Source: an uncultured Alphaproteobacteria bacterium (GTDB lineage: Bacteria; Pseudomonadota; Alphaproteobacteria; Rhizobiales; Aestuariivirgaceae). From it: DNA of 64,000 nt. A program made the translations under genes and the position numbers. Below are positions 52,347-60,546 of this stretch, one piece after another. The stretch is taken from NCBI GenBank assembly GCA_945957365.1, contig CAMFKI010000003.1, forward strand, positions 1 through 64,000. The letters run 5' to 3'. The notes below the pieces were generated by a model. It did not search any database. It was given only the letters and a program-made list of their open reading frames with translations, and was not told the origin of the DNA. Every line of letters begins with the position of its first letter. The stretch's first letter is position 1.

Positions 52347-52850
52347 CCCCGGAACGCCGACCATGCCCGTGACACCCGTCAACGCATCCGGCCTCAACTC
52401 GAGGTAGAGGAAGCGTGCGGGATCGACCGGGCCCGGCAGGCTGAGCAGGCCATCCGGCAATTTGCGGAAACCCACCTTGGCGTAATAGGGCTCGTCGCCC
52501 ACCAGCAGCACCAGGCCATGGCCACGGGCCTTTGCCCGCGCCAGCCCTTCGCGCATCAGCGAGAGGCCGATGCCGAGGCCCTGCCGGTCGGGATGGACGG
52601 CCAGCGGTCCCAGCAACAGCGCCGGTGACTGTGCCGCGCCAATGGCCAGCGGCCAGAAACTGATGGTGCCGGAGAGGCCGACGCCCGGATCGCGCGTCAC
52701 CAGCGAGAGGCCGGGCACCGCATGATTGCCCGCGCGCAGGCGATAGGACGTCTTGCTGTGGCGGCCGGAGCCGAAGGCGATGTCGAGCAGATGCTCGACC
52801 TGGTCATGGTCGTGGAGGGTGGCGTCTTCGCAGGCAGTGGGGCCGCACAT
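52287..52850 (-). CDS. GNAT-family N-acetyltransferase
   Basis: A 187-residue GNAT with the acetyl-CoA motif A region LLLGPLAVHPDRQGLGIGLSLMREGL (Q/RxxGxG/A as RQGLGIG). The N-terminal SKTSYRLRAG and GLSLVTRD resemble the predicted YhbS-like acetyltransferases. Substrate unknown. Its C-terminal 19 residues overlap, on the opposite strand, the end of the membrane protein gene, which is unusual for a real pair; the overlap falls after the conserved domain, so a simple stop-codon shift may explain it. Confidence 0.83.
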   Translation of the reverse strand: MCGPTACEDATLHDHDQVEHLLDIAFGSGRHSKTSYRLRAGNHAVPGLSLVTRDPGVGLSGTISFWPLAIGAAQSPALLLGPLAVHPDRQGLGIGLSLMREGLARAKARGHGLVLLVGDEPYYAKVGFRKLPDGLLSLPGPVDPARFLYLELRPDALTGVTGMVGVPGSAAFAIPHGAQPEEQRCEA

Positions 52851-52945
52851 GGCGTTGTCTCGTGCAATCAGGGCTGGGAAAGGCGCCCGGACGCCCGGAG
52901 CGCACGATGAAAGCGACGTTGTGCGGAAGGGATGACCGGACGGAG

Positions 52946-53014
52946 TCAGGCGCGCGGGCTGCCGCGCATGTCGCGGGCGCGTCGTCGCAGGCTGAGCTTG
53001 TGCGTCGTGGTCAT
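52946..53014 (-). CDS. Possible 22-residue Arg-rich microprotein
   Basis: A short frame MTTTHKLSLRRRARDMRG followed by four residues (SPRA). On the minus strand TTGACG, a 17-base spacer and TAAGCG end only about seven bases before the ATG, so transcription could start at or near the ATG and give a leaderless mRNA. It sits alone in a 214-bp gap between a Nudix and a GNAT gene. I do not recognise it. Length alone makes it doubtful. Confidence 0.25.
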   Translation of the reverse strand: MTTTHKLSLRRRARDMRGSPRA

Positions 53015-53064
53015 GTTTCGCCGCTTAGCGTTTAGCGGACGGAACGTCAAGGCGAAGTAAATAT

Positions 53065-53544
53065 TCACCACGTCGGCGTCCGTGCGGCGCCGTCGAGCAC
53101 CTCCGCCAGGCGCCGCCGCGTTCCGCCCGATGTGGTCGCCGGCAATGCCGCAACGGGAAAGAACCTGGCCTCGGCGATCTCGGCATTGGGGGTGAAGCCC
53201 TGCTCGCGAAACCGCCGCAGCACGAAACACGCCACATGGTCGCCCGGAAATTGGGCATCGTTGAGGAACATGCCATGGAACGTCGGGTCCTCTTCCGCAA
53301 CGATACCCGCTTCCTCGCGCAGTTCGCGCAGCGCCGCCTCAGCCAGCGCCTCGCCGCGCTCGACCCCGCCGCCCGGCAGAAGCCAGCCCGGCGAATAGCC
53401 GTGCCGCACCAGCAGTAGATCGGGCGCATCGCCGCGCAGCACGATGGTGCGCGTCCCCAGCGTCATGCCGCGCGTCTGGCGGTGGACCGCCTGCAGGAAT
53501 GGCTTTGCCGCGCGAAACAGCACGCGCTTCAGGTATTCGGACAT
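53065..53544 (-). CDS. Nudix hydrolase
   Basis: A 159-residue Nudix protein with the box GGGVERGEALAEAALRELREEAGI around residues 58-81, preceded by LLVRHGYSPGWLLPGG. Several basic N-terminal residues (YLKRVLFRAAKPFLQAVHRQTRG) are typical of a subfamily with unknown nucleotide substrate. It is not part of the sphingolipid operon: it is divergent from the GNAT gene at 53618 with about 70 bp between. Confidence 0.87.
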   Translation of the reverse strand: MSEYLKRVLFRAAKPFLQAVHRQTRGMTLGTRTIVLRGDAPDLLLVRHGYSPGWLLPGGGVERGEALAEAALRELREEAGIVAEEDPTFHGMFLNDAQFPGDHVACFVLRRFREQGFTPNAEIAEARFFPVAALPATTSGGTRRRLAEVLDGAARTPTW

Positions 53545-53617
53545 TGCAACTCGTTAGCCGCTGGTTGGCCTCTCGCCAAGCTTGAGTTCCACGGGCGCGC
53601 TTGTTAAGCCCTATGCC

Positions 53618-54760
53618 ATGAGCCAGTCCGTCACCGTCCGACCGGTCCGCGGCAAGGAAGACCTCCGGGCTTTCCTCGACGTTCCCTTTGCGCTCTATGC
53701 CGAGGATCCGAACTGGGTTGCGCCGCTCTATCTCGAACGGCTCGAGCATCTCGATCCGAAGAAGAACCCCTATTACCAGCATGCCGAAGTCGAACTCTTC
53801 CTCGCCTATCGGGATGGCAAGCCGGTGGGCCGCATCTCGGCCCAGCTCTGCCGCCTGCGTAGCGAGCGATATCAGGACGGCGTGGGCCAGTTCGGTTTCC
53901 TCGAAGCGGAAAACGATCCTGCCGTCTTTGCCGCACTGTTCGAGGCCGCCGCCGGCTGGCTGCGCCAGCGCGGCGCCAGCGCCATGCAGGGCCCCTACAG
54001 CTTCTCGATCAACGACGAGACGGGCCTCCTCATCGAGGGCTTCGAGACGCCGCCCTCGATCATGATGGGCCATGCGCTGCCCTATTACGCCCAGCGCATG
54101 GACGAGGCGGGCTTCACCAAGGCCAAGGACGTCGTCGCCTATGATTTCATGGATCCGGGCGAGGTGCCGCGCGCCCTCAGGTCGGCCTATGACAAGGCCA
54201 TCGCCGACAAGGACGTGACGCTGCGCCCGCTCGACAAGAAGCAGCTGATGAAGGAACTCGAGATCGTCGTCTCGATCGCCAACGACGCGTGGTCGGAGAA
54301 CTGGGGCTTCGTGCCCTGGACCCAGGAGGAAATGACCGCCCTCGCCAACAATCTCAAGGTGCTGGTGACGGGCGACTTCGTCGCCATCGCGGAATACAAG
54401 GGCGAGCCGGCGGCGATGGCGGTGACGCTCCCCAACATCAACGACTGGATCGCCGGCCTCGACGGCAAGCTGCTGCCCTTCGGCTGGAGCAAGGTCGTGT
54501 GGAATCTTTTCGCACGCCCGCCCAAGGCGGTGCGCCTGCCCCTGATGGGGCTGCGCAAGAAATATCACGGCACGCCGGTGGGCGCCATTCTCGGCATGGC
54601 GGTGATCGCCCGGGTGCGCAAGTATCACATCAGCCGCGGCACCACGAAGGGCGAACTGTCGTGGATCCTCGAGGACAACATGCCGATGCGCCACATGATC
54701 GAAGCCTTCGGCGGCAGGCCTTACAAGACCTATCGCATTTATGAGAAGTTAATCGCTTAG
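53618..54760 (+). CDS. bcerS: GNAT-fold bacterial ceramide synthase-like acyltransferase
   Basis: A 380-residue protein of the large GNAT class. N-terminal blocks are YAEDPNWVAPLY and KKNPYYQHAEVELFLAYRDGKPVGRISAQ, then GPYSFSINDETGLLIEGF and a C-terminal second lobe (LPNINDWIAGLDGKLLPFGW, TKGELSWILEDN). Length, architecture and linkage to spt fit the GNAT-type ceramide synthase (bCerS) shown in Caulobacter to N-acylate the sphingoid intermediate; the call rests strongly on context. ATG 53618 is preferred over 53582. First gene of the plus-strand lipid operon. Confidence 0.75.
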   Translation: MSQSVTVRPVRGKEDLRAFLDVPFALYAEDPNWVAPLYLERLEHLDPKKNPYYQHAEVELFLAYRDGKPVGRISAQLCRLRSERYQDGVGQFGFLEAENDPAVFAALFEAAAGWLRQRGASAMQGPYSFSINDETGLLIEGFETPPSIMMGHALPYYAQRMDEAGFTKAKDVVAYDFMDPGEVPRALRSAYDKAIADKDVTLRPLDKKQLMKELEIVVSIANDAWSENWGFVPWTQEEMTALANNLKVLVTGDFVAIAEYKGEPAAMAVTLPNINDWIAGLDGKLLPFGWSKVVWNLFARPPKAVRLPLMGLRKKYHGTPVGAILGMAVIARVRKYHISRGTTKGELSWILEDNMPMRHMIEAFGGRPYKTYRIYEKLIA

Positions 54761-54832
54761 GCGCTACTCCGCGCCAGGCTCCGGAGCCGTGCTCCGGCCT
54801 TCGGTTTGTCAGTCGGAAGTACCCCGGTCCCC

Positions 54833-55753
54833 GTGTTCACGCTCGCCCATCTGTCTGATCTTCACCTGGGCCCATTGCCCATCGGATCGGCGCATCGGAA
54901 TTTCGCCCTGAAGCGCACCATCGGCGTGATGAACTGGCGCCTCAACCGCCACCGCGTGCACAGCCCTGACGTGGCGCTGGCGATCGCCGCAGACATCGTG
55001 CGCAGCGCGCCCGACCACGTAGCGCTGACGGGCGACATCGTGAACGTGGCGGCGCGCGCCGAGTTCGTGGCCGCCGCGCGCTGGCTCAAGGCCTTCGGCC
55101 CGTCCGACTGGATCAGCTTCGTGCCGGGCAACCACGACTGCTACGTGCGCATGGCGTGGGAGCATGGCCTGGCGCATCTCGAGCCCTACATGGTGGGCGA
55201 CATGCGCGTGCCGCTCACCGAGGAAACACCGCAGATCGCCACCCCATTCCCCTATGTGAGGTTGCGCCGCAACGTCGCCCTCATCGGGGTGTCGACGGGA
55301 ATTCCGCAACCCCTGCACCGCGCCTCGGGCCGGATCGGCAAGGTCCAGCTCGAGTCGCTGTCCCACCTCCTCTCCGACCTGCGCGAGCGCGGCTATGCCC
55401 GGGTGGTGATGATCCACCACCCGCCGCTGCCGGGGCTTGCCAGCCCGCGCAAGGCATTGCTCGACGCGCCGCTGCTGCGCGGCGTGCTGGAGGCGCAGGG
55501 GGCCGAACTGGTGCTGCACGGCCACAACCACGAGCACATGCTGAACACGCTCAATTCGCGCTTCGGAACCGTCCATGTGCTGGGCGTGCCGTCGGCCTCC
55601 CTGGTCGAGGACGCGCACCGCCCCCTGGCCGCCTGGAACCACTACCAGATCCAGCGCCAGGCCGGGAAATGGCAGATCGACGTCGCGATCCGCAGCTACG
55701 ACCCGGCCAGCCGCCAGATTGTCCCCCTCACCGAATTCGCCCTTTCTTCCTGA
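54833..55753 (+). CDS. Calcineurin-like metallophosphoesterase
   Basis: A 306-residue phosphoesterase with all five motifs: HLSDLHLG, GDIVN, GNHD, IHHPP and HGHNH, giving a two-metal site. No signal peptide or membrane helix is visible. I use GTG 54833 (VFTLAHLSDLHLG), where family similarity begins; TTG 54806 would add nine residues. Its place between the ceramide synthase-like gene and lptF/lptG-like genes suggests a lipid-phosphate or headgroup substrate, but that is inference. LpxH of lipid A synthesis has the same fold. Confidence 0.85.
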   Translation: MFTLAHLSDLHLGPLPIGSAHRNFALKRTIGVMNWRLNRHRVHSPDVALAIAADIVRSAPDHVALTGDIVNVAARAEFVAAARWLKAFGPSDWISFVPGNHDCYVRMAWEHGLAHLEPYMVGDMRVPLTEETPQIATPFPYVRLRRNVALIGVSTGIPQPLHRASGRIGKVQLESLSHLLSDLRERGYARVVMIHHPPLPGLASPRKALLDAPLLRGVLEAQGAELVLHGHNHEHMLNTLNSRFGTVHVLGVPSASLVEDAHRPLAAWNHYQIQRQAGKWQIDVAIRSYDPASRQIVPLTEFALSS

Positions 55754-55814
55754 GCGGCGGGTGGCTAGATTGCGGCGCTCATGAACTTCGTTCGCTTCGG
55801 AAGCTGATCCCGCC

Positions 55815-57035
55815 TTGCTGCTCCCCATCGTCGACAGGCACGTCATGCGGCAGGTGTCGCTGCCCCTCGCGGGCGCGCTGGTCATCGGCCTGCTCATGCT
55901 GCTGGCCGACCGCATGGTCCGCCTGCTCGACACCACGCTCGGCAAGAAGAACTCCTTCTCGGTGGTGTTCGAGATGCTGGCCTACCTGGTGCCGCATTAC
56001 CTCGGCACCGCGCTTCCCGCCGCGCTGTTCCTCGGCCTGCTCCTCGGCTTCGGCAAGATGTCGGCCAATTCCGAGACCGATGCCTTCATGGCGTCCGGCG
56101 TGGGGCTCAACCGCATGGCCCGCTCGGTCATCATCATGGGCGTGCTGATCAGCATCCTTTCGGTGGCCATCATGGGCTGGCTGCAGCCCTACGCCCGCTA
56201 TGCCTACCGCTCGGTGGTGTTCGACGTGCAGAACGTCGAGGTGTTCTATCTCGCGGAGGAAGGCGTCTTCATGCAGGCGGGCGACCGCACCTTCATCCTC
56301 GACAAGCTCAACCGCGCGACCAACGCCTTCCAGCACGTCTTCATCTACGAGGACAAGGGCGACAAGGGCTCCGACACGGTCACCGCCTCGCGCGGCTCGC
56401 TGATCGAGAGCACCGGCGGCCTGCGCCCGACGCTGCATCTCGAGGACGGCCACCGCCTGACCTTCAAGGCCAGGCCGGACGTCAACGCGGCCGACCCCGC
56501 CATCGGCGAGGCCACCGAGTTCGCCCTCGCCGACACGCCGCTCGGCCGCATCGCCAAGGACATCTTCCGGCCACGCGGCGACGACGAGCGCGAGCTGACG
56601 CTGCCGGAACTGTTTTCCGCCATGCAGAACCTGCCGCCGAAGATCAAGTACAACGACGTCAATTCCGAGCTGAGCGAGCGGCTGGTGACGGCGGTCAGCA
56701 TCCTGATCCTGCCCTTCCTCGCCATTCCCTTCGCGGTCGGCAACCGGCGCAGCGTGCGCGGCTTCCGCACCGGCATCGCGCTGGTGCTGATCGTCGTCTA
56801 CAACGAGGTCATCCACCAGGGCGCGTCGCTGTCGAACCATGGCGTCGCCTCGCCGCTCATCACCATGTGGCTCCCCTGCCTGCTGCTCGGCATCTTCGCG
56901 GCGTGGCGCTACATCGGCGTGTGCTTCACGCTGCGCAACGATCCGGTCAGTTCGGTCATCGACAGGGTGGGCGAATTCTTCGGCAGCCTGAGGCACATGG
57001 TGATGCGCCGCTTCGGATGGGGGGCGCAGACATGA
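55815..57035 (+). CDS. lptF: LptF-like permease (YjgP/YjgQ family)
   Basis: A 406-residue inner-membrane permease with six predicted helices (three N-terminal, three C-terminal) around a large periplasmic beta-jellyroll-like domain, the layout of LptF. The N-terminal DRHVMRQVSLPLAGALVIGLL and LVPHYLGTALPAALFLGLLLGFG are family features. It starts at TTG 55815 (MLLPIVDRH). Canonical LptFG moves LPS with LptB and LptC. Here it sits in a sphingolipid gene cluster, so it may instead export sphingolipid. It overlaps the lptG-like gene by 4 bp. Confidence 0.85.
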   Translation: MLLPIVDRHVMRQVSLPLAGALVIGLLMLLADRMVRLLDTTLGKKNSFSVVFEMLAYLVPHYLGTALPAALFLGLLLGFGKMSANSETDAFMASGVGLNRMARSVIIMGVLISILSVAIMGWLQPYARYAYRSVVFDVQNVEVFYLAEEGVFMQAGDRTFILDKLNRATNAFQHVFIYEDKGDKGSDTVTASRGSLIESTGGLRPTLHLEDGHRLTFKARPDVNAADPAIGEATEFALADTPLGRIAKDIFRPRGDDERELTLPELFSAMQNLPPKIKYNDVNSELSERLVTAVSILILPFLAIPFAVGNRRSVRGFRTGIALVLIVVYNEVIHQGASLSNHGVASPLITMWLPCLLLGIFAAWRYIGVCFTLRNDPVSSVIDRVGEFFGSLRHMVMRRFGWGAQT

Positions 57036-58108
57036 TGAAGATCATCGGCTGGATGCTGAACCGCATGGTGGCGGTGCGCTTCTTCGGCATCCTCATCGGC
57101 ATTTCGTTTTTCGTGCTCTCCCTCGACGTTCTGACCAACGCCAAGGATCTCGAGGCGCTTCGCCCCAACGACATGACGATCCTGCTGCAATACATGCTCT
57201 ATCGCGCGCCCTCGGTGCTGGTGAACTACATGGGCATCTCGATGCTGCTCGCCATGCTGCTGAGCCTCACCGAGCTCAGCTACCGCAACGAGATGGCGGC
57301 GATGTGGGCGGCGGGCGTGTCGCCGGCGCGCATCATCGTCATGCTGCTGCCGCTGGCCTTCGTCGCCGGCGGGCTCAACTTCGTGCTCTCCGACTCGGCC
57401 ATTCCCGCCACCACCCCGCAGCTGCGCGAATGGGGCGTGGGCGACTACGGCGCCGACAAGCTGAAGGTGGGCGAGAAGGATCCGATCTGGATGCGCGCCG
57501 GCTCCGACATCCTGAGGGCCGGCAGCGCCAATGCCGATTCGACCAAGCTCAACAACGTCATCATCTTCCGCCGCGACGAGCAGGGCCTGTTGCGCGAGCA
57601 GATCTACGCGCATGACGCTCAGCTCGAGGATGGCCGCTGGACGCTGTCCAAGGTGCTCGTCTACTACCGCGACAACCTGCAACCGTCGCATCTCGACACG
57701 CTGGTCTATTCCGGCGCCATGAAGCCCGCCCAGGCCGGTGCGCGCTCCGGCGCGCCGGAGGACATGCCGCTGTCCGAACTCTTCTACTTCATCGACAACC
57801 AGGGCTTCGGCATCAGGCCGGTGTGGGTCTACGAGACCTGGGCCAACAAGCGCATCTCGCTGTTCTTCTCGGGCCTGCTGATGATGGGCCTGTGCATTCC
57901 GCTCGCCACCCGCTTCCGCCGCGGCGGTGGCCTGGGCGCGCTGTTCGCGGTGGGTGTGGGCATCGGCTTCGTCTATTTTATCGTCGACGGCATTTCGCTG
58001 ACCATGGGTGAACTGGGCTTCGTCAAGCCGTGGCTTGCGGCCTGGCTGCCGATCCTCGCCTTCGGCTCGCTCGCCGCCGTGCTGACGCTGCGCTCGGAGA
58101 CGGTGTGA
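57032..58108 (+). CDS. lptG: LptG-like permease (YjgP/YjgQ family)
   Basis: A 358-residue permease with the same six-helix plus periplasmic-domain design as LptF. It starts IIGWMLNRMVAVRFFGILIGISFFVLSLD, and its cytoplasmic loop TELSYRNEMAAMWAAGVSPARI is the coupling-helix region expected to contact LptB. The ATG overlaps the lptF-like stop (ATGA) and its stop overlaps the lipid kinase GTG. No lptB, lptC, lptA or lptD is in the window, so the ATPase must come from elsewhere. Confidence 0.85.
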   Translation: MMKIIGWMLNRMVAVRFFGILIGISFFVLSLDVLTNAKDLEALRPNDMTILLQYMLYRAPSVLVNYMGISMLLAMLLSLTELSYRNEMAAMWAAGVSPARIIVMLLPLAFVAGGLNFVLSDSAIPATTPQLREWGVGDYGADKLKVGEKDPIWMRAGSDILRAGSANADSTKLNNVIIFRRDEQGLLREQIYAHDAQLEDGRWTLSKVLVYYRDNLQPSHLDTLVYSGAMKPAQAGARSGAPEDMPLSELFYFIDNQGFGIRPVWVYETWANKRISLFFSGLLMMGLCIPLATRFRRGGGLGALFAVGVGIGFVYFIVDGISLTMGELGFVKPWLAAWLPILAFGSLAAVLTLRSETV

Positions 58109-59073
58109 CGGCGCCGCCGCGGCGAGCCGGGCTCATCGTCAATCCGCTGTCCGGCAAGGGGCGCGGCACGGGCCAGGCGCTGGCCGAGACGCTGAAGGGC
58201 GACGCCCGCATCTCGCTCCACGTGCTGCAGGACTTCGCCCACCTCGACGAGATCATCGCCGGCATGGCGCAGGACGCGGTGACCGACCTGTTCATCAGTT
58301 CGGGCGACGGCACCATCCAGGAAATCCTCACCCGCATCGCCGAGCGCGGGCCCTTCGCCCAATTGCCGCGCATCGGTCTCCTGCCGCACGGCACCACCAA
58401 CCTCAGCGCCAACGACCTCGGCTTTTCCTCGCGCTCGATCGCGGCGCAGGCGGACTTCATCCGGAGCCTGGAGGCCACGGACCTCGTCACCCGCAACACC
58501 ATCCGCTGCGCCAATCCGGGCGACGGCCGGGTGCGCCACGGCATGTTCGTGGGCACCGGCGCCATGTCGGTCGCCACCCATTATTGCCAGCAGGCCTTCA
58601 ACGCGCAGGGCGTGCGCGGCCAGTGGGCGGTGGCCCAGACGCTGTTCACCGCGGTGCGCAAATATCTGTTCTCCGCCCCCGACCCAGCGGACGAGAGGCG
58701 TTTCGACCGGCCCTATGCGATCGAGGTCACCTCTGGCGGCCGGCCGATGACGAAGGGTCCGCAGCTCCTGCAGATGTCGACCACGCTCAACCGCCTGCTG
58801 CTCAACAGCCACCCCTTCTGGGGCGGCCAGACGGCGGTGATCCGCACCACCGCCATCCCCTACCCGGTGCCGAGCGTGCTGCGCTGGATGCTGCCGGTGA
58901 TGTATGGCGGCGAAAACCACGCCAGCCCGCCCGGAACGGTGAGCTTCTGTTCCGAGGAGGTCGCTGTCGCCTCCGACGTGATGTTCGTCATCGACGGCGA
59001 ATTCTTTCCGCCGCCGGTGGGCGAGCCGCTGTGCTTGGAAACCGGCCCGCTCTTCACCTTCGTGAAGGGCTGA
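58105..59073 (+). CDS. Diacylglycerol kinase-fold lipid kinase (possible ceramide kinase)
   Basis: A 322-residue kinase of the DAGK catalytic family. The nucleotide-binding GGDGT motif appears as SSGDGT at residues 65-70, with LLPHGTTN downstream. It starts at GTG 58105, overlapping the lptG-like stop. Related enzymes phosphorylate diacylglycerol, sphingosine or ceramide, and a protein of this family makes ceramide phosphate in Caulobacter. Position in the sphingolipid cluster supports ceramide as substrate here; the sequence alone cannot decide. Convergent with spt, 18 bp apart. Confidence 0.85.
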   Translation: MTAPPRRAGLIVNPLSGKGRGTGQALAETLKGDARISLHVLQDFAHLDEIIAGMAQDAVTDLFISSGDGTIQEILTRIAERGPFAQLPRIGLLPHGTTNLSANDLGFSSRSIAAQADFIRSLEATDLVTRNTIRCANPGDGRVRHGMFVGTGAMSVATHYCQQAFNAQGVRGQWAVAQTLFTAVRKYLFSAPDPADERRFDRPYAIEVTSGGRPMTKGPQLLQMSTTLNRLLLNSHPFWGGQTAVIRTTAIPYPVPSVLRWMLPVMYGGENHASPPGTVSFCSEEVAVASDVMFVIDGEFFPPPVGEPLCLETGPLFTFVKG

Positions 59074-59091
59074 CTGCCGGCGGGTCCGGTC

Positions 59092-60303
59092 CTAGCCGTT
59101 CACGACCTTCTTGCCGTGGCCCTGCGCCACCACCGCACCGAACAGCTCGATGATCCGGTCGATGTCGGCATCGCTATGTGCGGCCGACACCGAGCAGCGC
59201 AGCAGGCAGAGCTTGTTGGGCGTGCCCGGCGGCAGCGCGATGTTGACGTAGACGCCGGCCTTCAGCAGCGCGTTCCACATGGCGATGGTCGAGGGCTCGT
59301 CCGGGCAGCGCACCGCCACGACGGGGCTCACCTCGTTGCAGCCGAGCTCGAGGCCGAGATCGCGGAAGCCATGGAACAGCCGGGCGGAGTTTTCGGCGAG
59401 CTTCCTGCGGCGCTGCGGCTCGGCGGCGAGCTTGCGGATCGCCGCGATCGAGGTGGCGATCGAAGCCGGCGAGGACGATGCGGTGAACATGTAGGGCCGC
59501 ATCGCATAGCGCAGCATTTCGAAATAGGGATGATCGCCCGCGCCGAAGCCGCCGATGGCGCCCACACTCTTCGAGAAGGTGCCGACCACGAAGTCGACGT
59601 CCTTCTCGAGGCCCGCCTCGTCGGCCAGCCCACGGCCGTGGGGCCCGAGCACGCCGAAGCTGTGCGCCTCGTCGACCAGCAGCTGGAAACCGTGCTTCTT
59701 CTTCACCGCGATGAAATCGGCGAGCGGCGCCCGGTCGCCCATCATCGAATAGATGCCTTCGAGCACGACCAGCCGGCCACCGCCCTCGTCGGCCTCGCCG
59801 CGCGCCAGGCGCTTGTCGAGGTCGGCGGCATCATTGTGGCGGAAGCGCACCAGCTTGGCGCCCGACAGCGTGCAGCCGTCATAGATTGAGCTGTGCGAGT
59901 CGGCATCGAGGTAGATCGTGTCGCGCGGGCCGGCGAGACCCGACATCATGCCGAGGTTGGCCTGGTAGCCGGTGGTGAACACGATGCAGTGCTTGCGGTC
60001 GAGGAAGGCCGCGAATTCGCGCTCGAGGTCGCGATGCAGCGCGAAGGAACCATTGGCGATGCGCGAGCCCGTCGTGCCGGTGCCATACTCGGCCAGCGCC
60101 TTCTGGCCGGCCGCGATGCACTCGGCATCGAAGGTGATGCCCATGTAGTTGTTGGTGCCGGCGAGGATCGTCTCGCGCCCGTCGATGATGGCGCGGGTGG
60201 GCGAGAGCAGCTTCTCGTTGACGACGCCCACGGCGTCCGAACCCAGCGCCTTGATGCGGGCGTGGCGTTCGGCGATCGGCGCGAGCTTGGCGAGCAGGTC
60301 CAT
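59092..60303 (-). CDS. spt: Serine palmitoyltransferase (alpha-oxoamine synthase)
   Basis: A 403-residue PLP enzyme that condenses serine with an acyl thioester to 3-oxo-sphinganine, the first step of sphingolipid synthesis. Lys245 in GTFSKSVGAIGG carries PLP; His137 in DSHSS stacks on the cofactor and Asp211/His214 in DEAHSFG complete the site. KBL or BioF would share these motifs, but the adjacent acyl carrier protein, reductase and acyl ligase point to Spt. It lies 3 bp after acpR. Soluble, with no membrane helix. Confidence 0.85.
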   Translation of the reverse strand: MDLLAKLAPIAERHARIKALGSDAVGVVNEKLLSPTRAIIDGRETILAGTNNYMGITFDAECIAAGQKALAEYGTGTTGSRIANGSFALHRDLEREFAAFLDRKHCIVFTTGYQANLGMMSGLAGPRDTIYLDADSHSSIYDGCTLSGAKLVRFRHNDAADLDKRLARGEADEGGGRLVVLEGIYSMMGDRAPLADFIAVKKKHGFQLLVDEAHSFGVLGPHGRGLADEAGLEKDVDFVVGTFSKSVGAIGGFGAGDHPYFEMLRYAMRPYMFTASSSPASIATSIAAIRKLAAEPQRRRKLAENSARLFHGFRDLGLELGCNEVSPVVAVRCPDEPSTIAMWNALLKAGVYVNIALPPGTPNKLCLLRCSVSAAHSDADIDRIIELFGAVVAQGHGKKVVNG

Positions 60304-60306
60304 GTC

Positions 60307-60546
60307 CTAACCCTTCCTGGTCCGGGCCTCGACGACCTTGGCGAGATCGGCGACGGTGCGCGTTTCCGACAGCACGTTGAGCGGGATCTCGATGTCGAAG
60401 TGGTCCTCGACCTCCATCACGAAATCCATCACCGTGACGGAATCGATGTTGAGGTCGGTCGAAATGTCGGTGGTGGCCGAGATGACCGTGCCGTTGCCGT
60501 TGAACGGTTCGAGAAGCGTGCAGAGCTGTGTGACGGTGTCGGTCAT
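60307..60546 (-). CDS. acpR: Acyl carrier protein for sphingolipid synthesis
   Basis: A 79-residue acyl carrier protein. Ser36 in the DSVT motif is the phosphopantetheine site, followed by the acidic recognition helix (MEVEDHFDIEIP). It is not the fabric ACP of fatty acid synthesis, which has DSLD and normally sits with fabG/fabF. It lies between spt and the cerR-like gene, overlapping the latter by 4 bp, so it probably presents the acyl chain to Spt after loading by the acyl ligase. Confidence 0.85.
   Translation of the reverse strand: MTDTVTQLCTLLEPFNGNGTVISATTDISTDLNIDSVTVMDFVMEVEDHFDIEIPLNVLSETRTVADLAKVVEARTRKG

Noticed and set aside
59092..60303. spt as BioF or 2-amino-3-ketobutyrate ligase
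   Set aside because: The motifs are shared, but no biotin or threonine-degradation genes are near, while the ACP, reductase and acyl-AMP ligase neighbours fit Spt.
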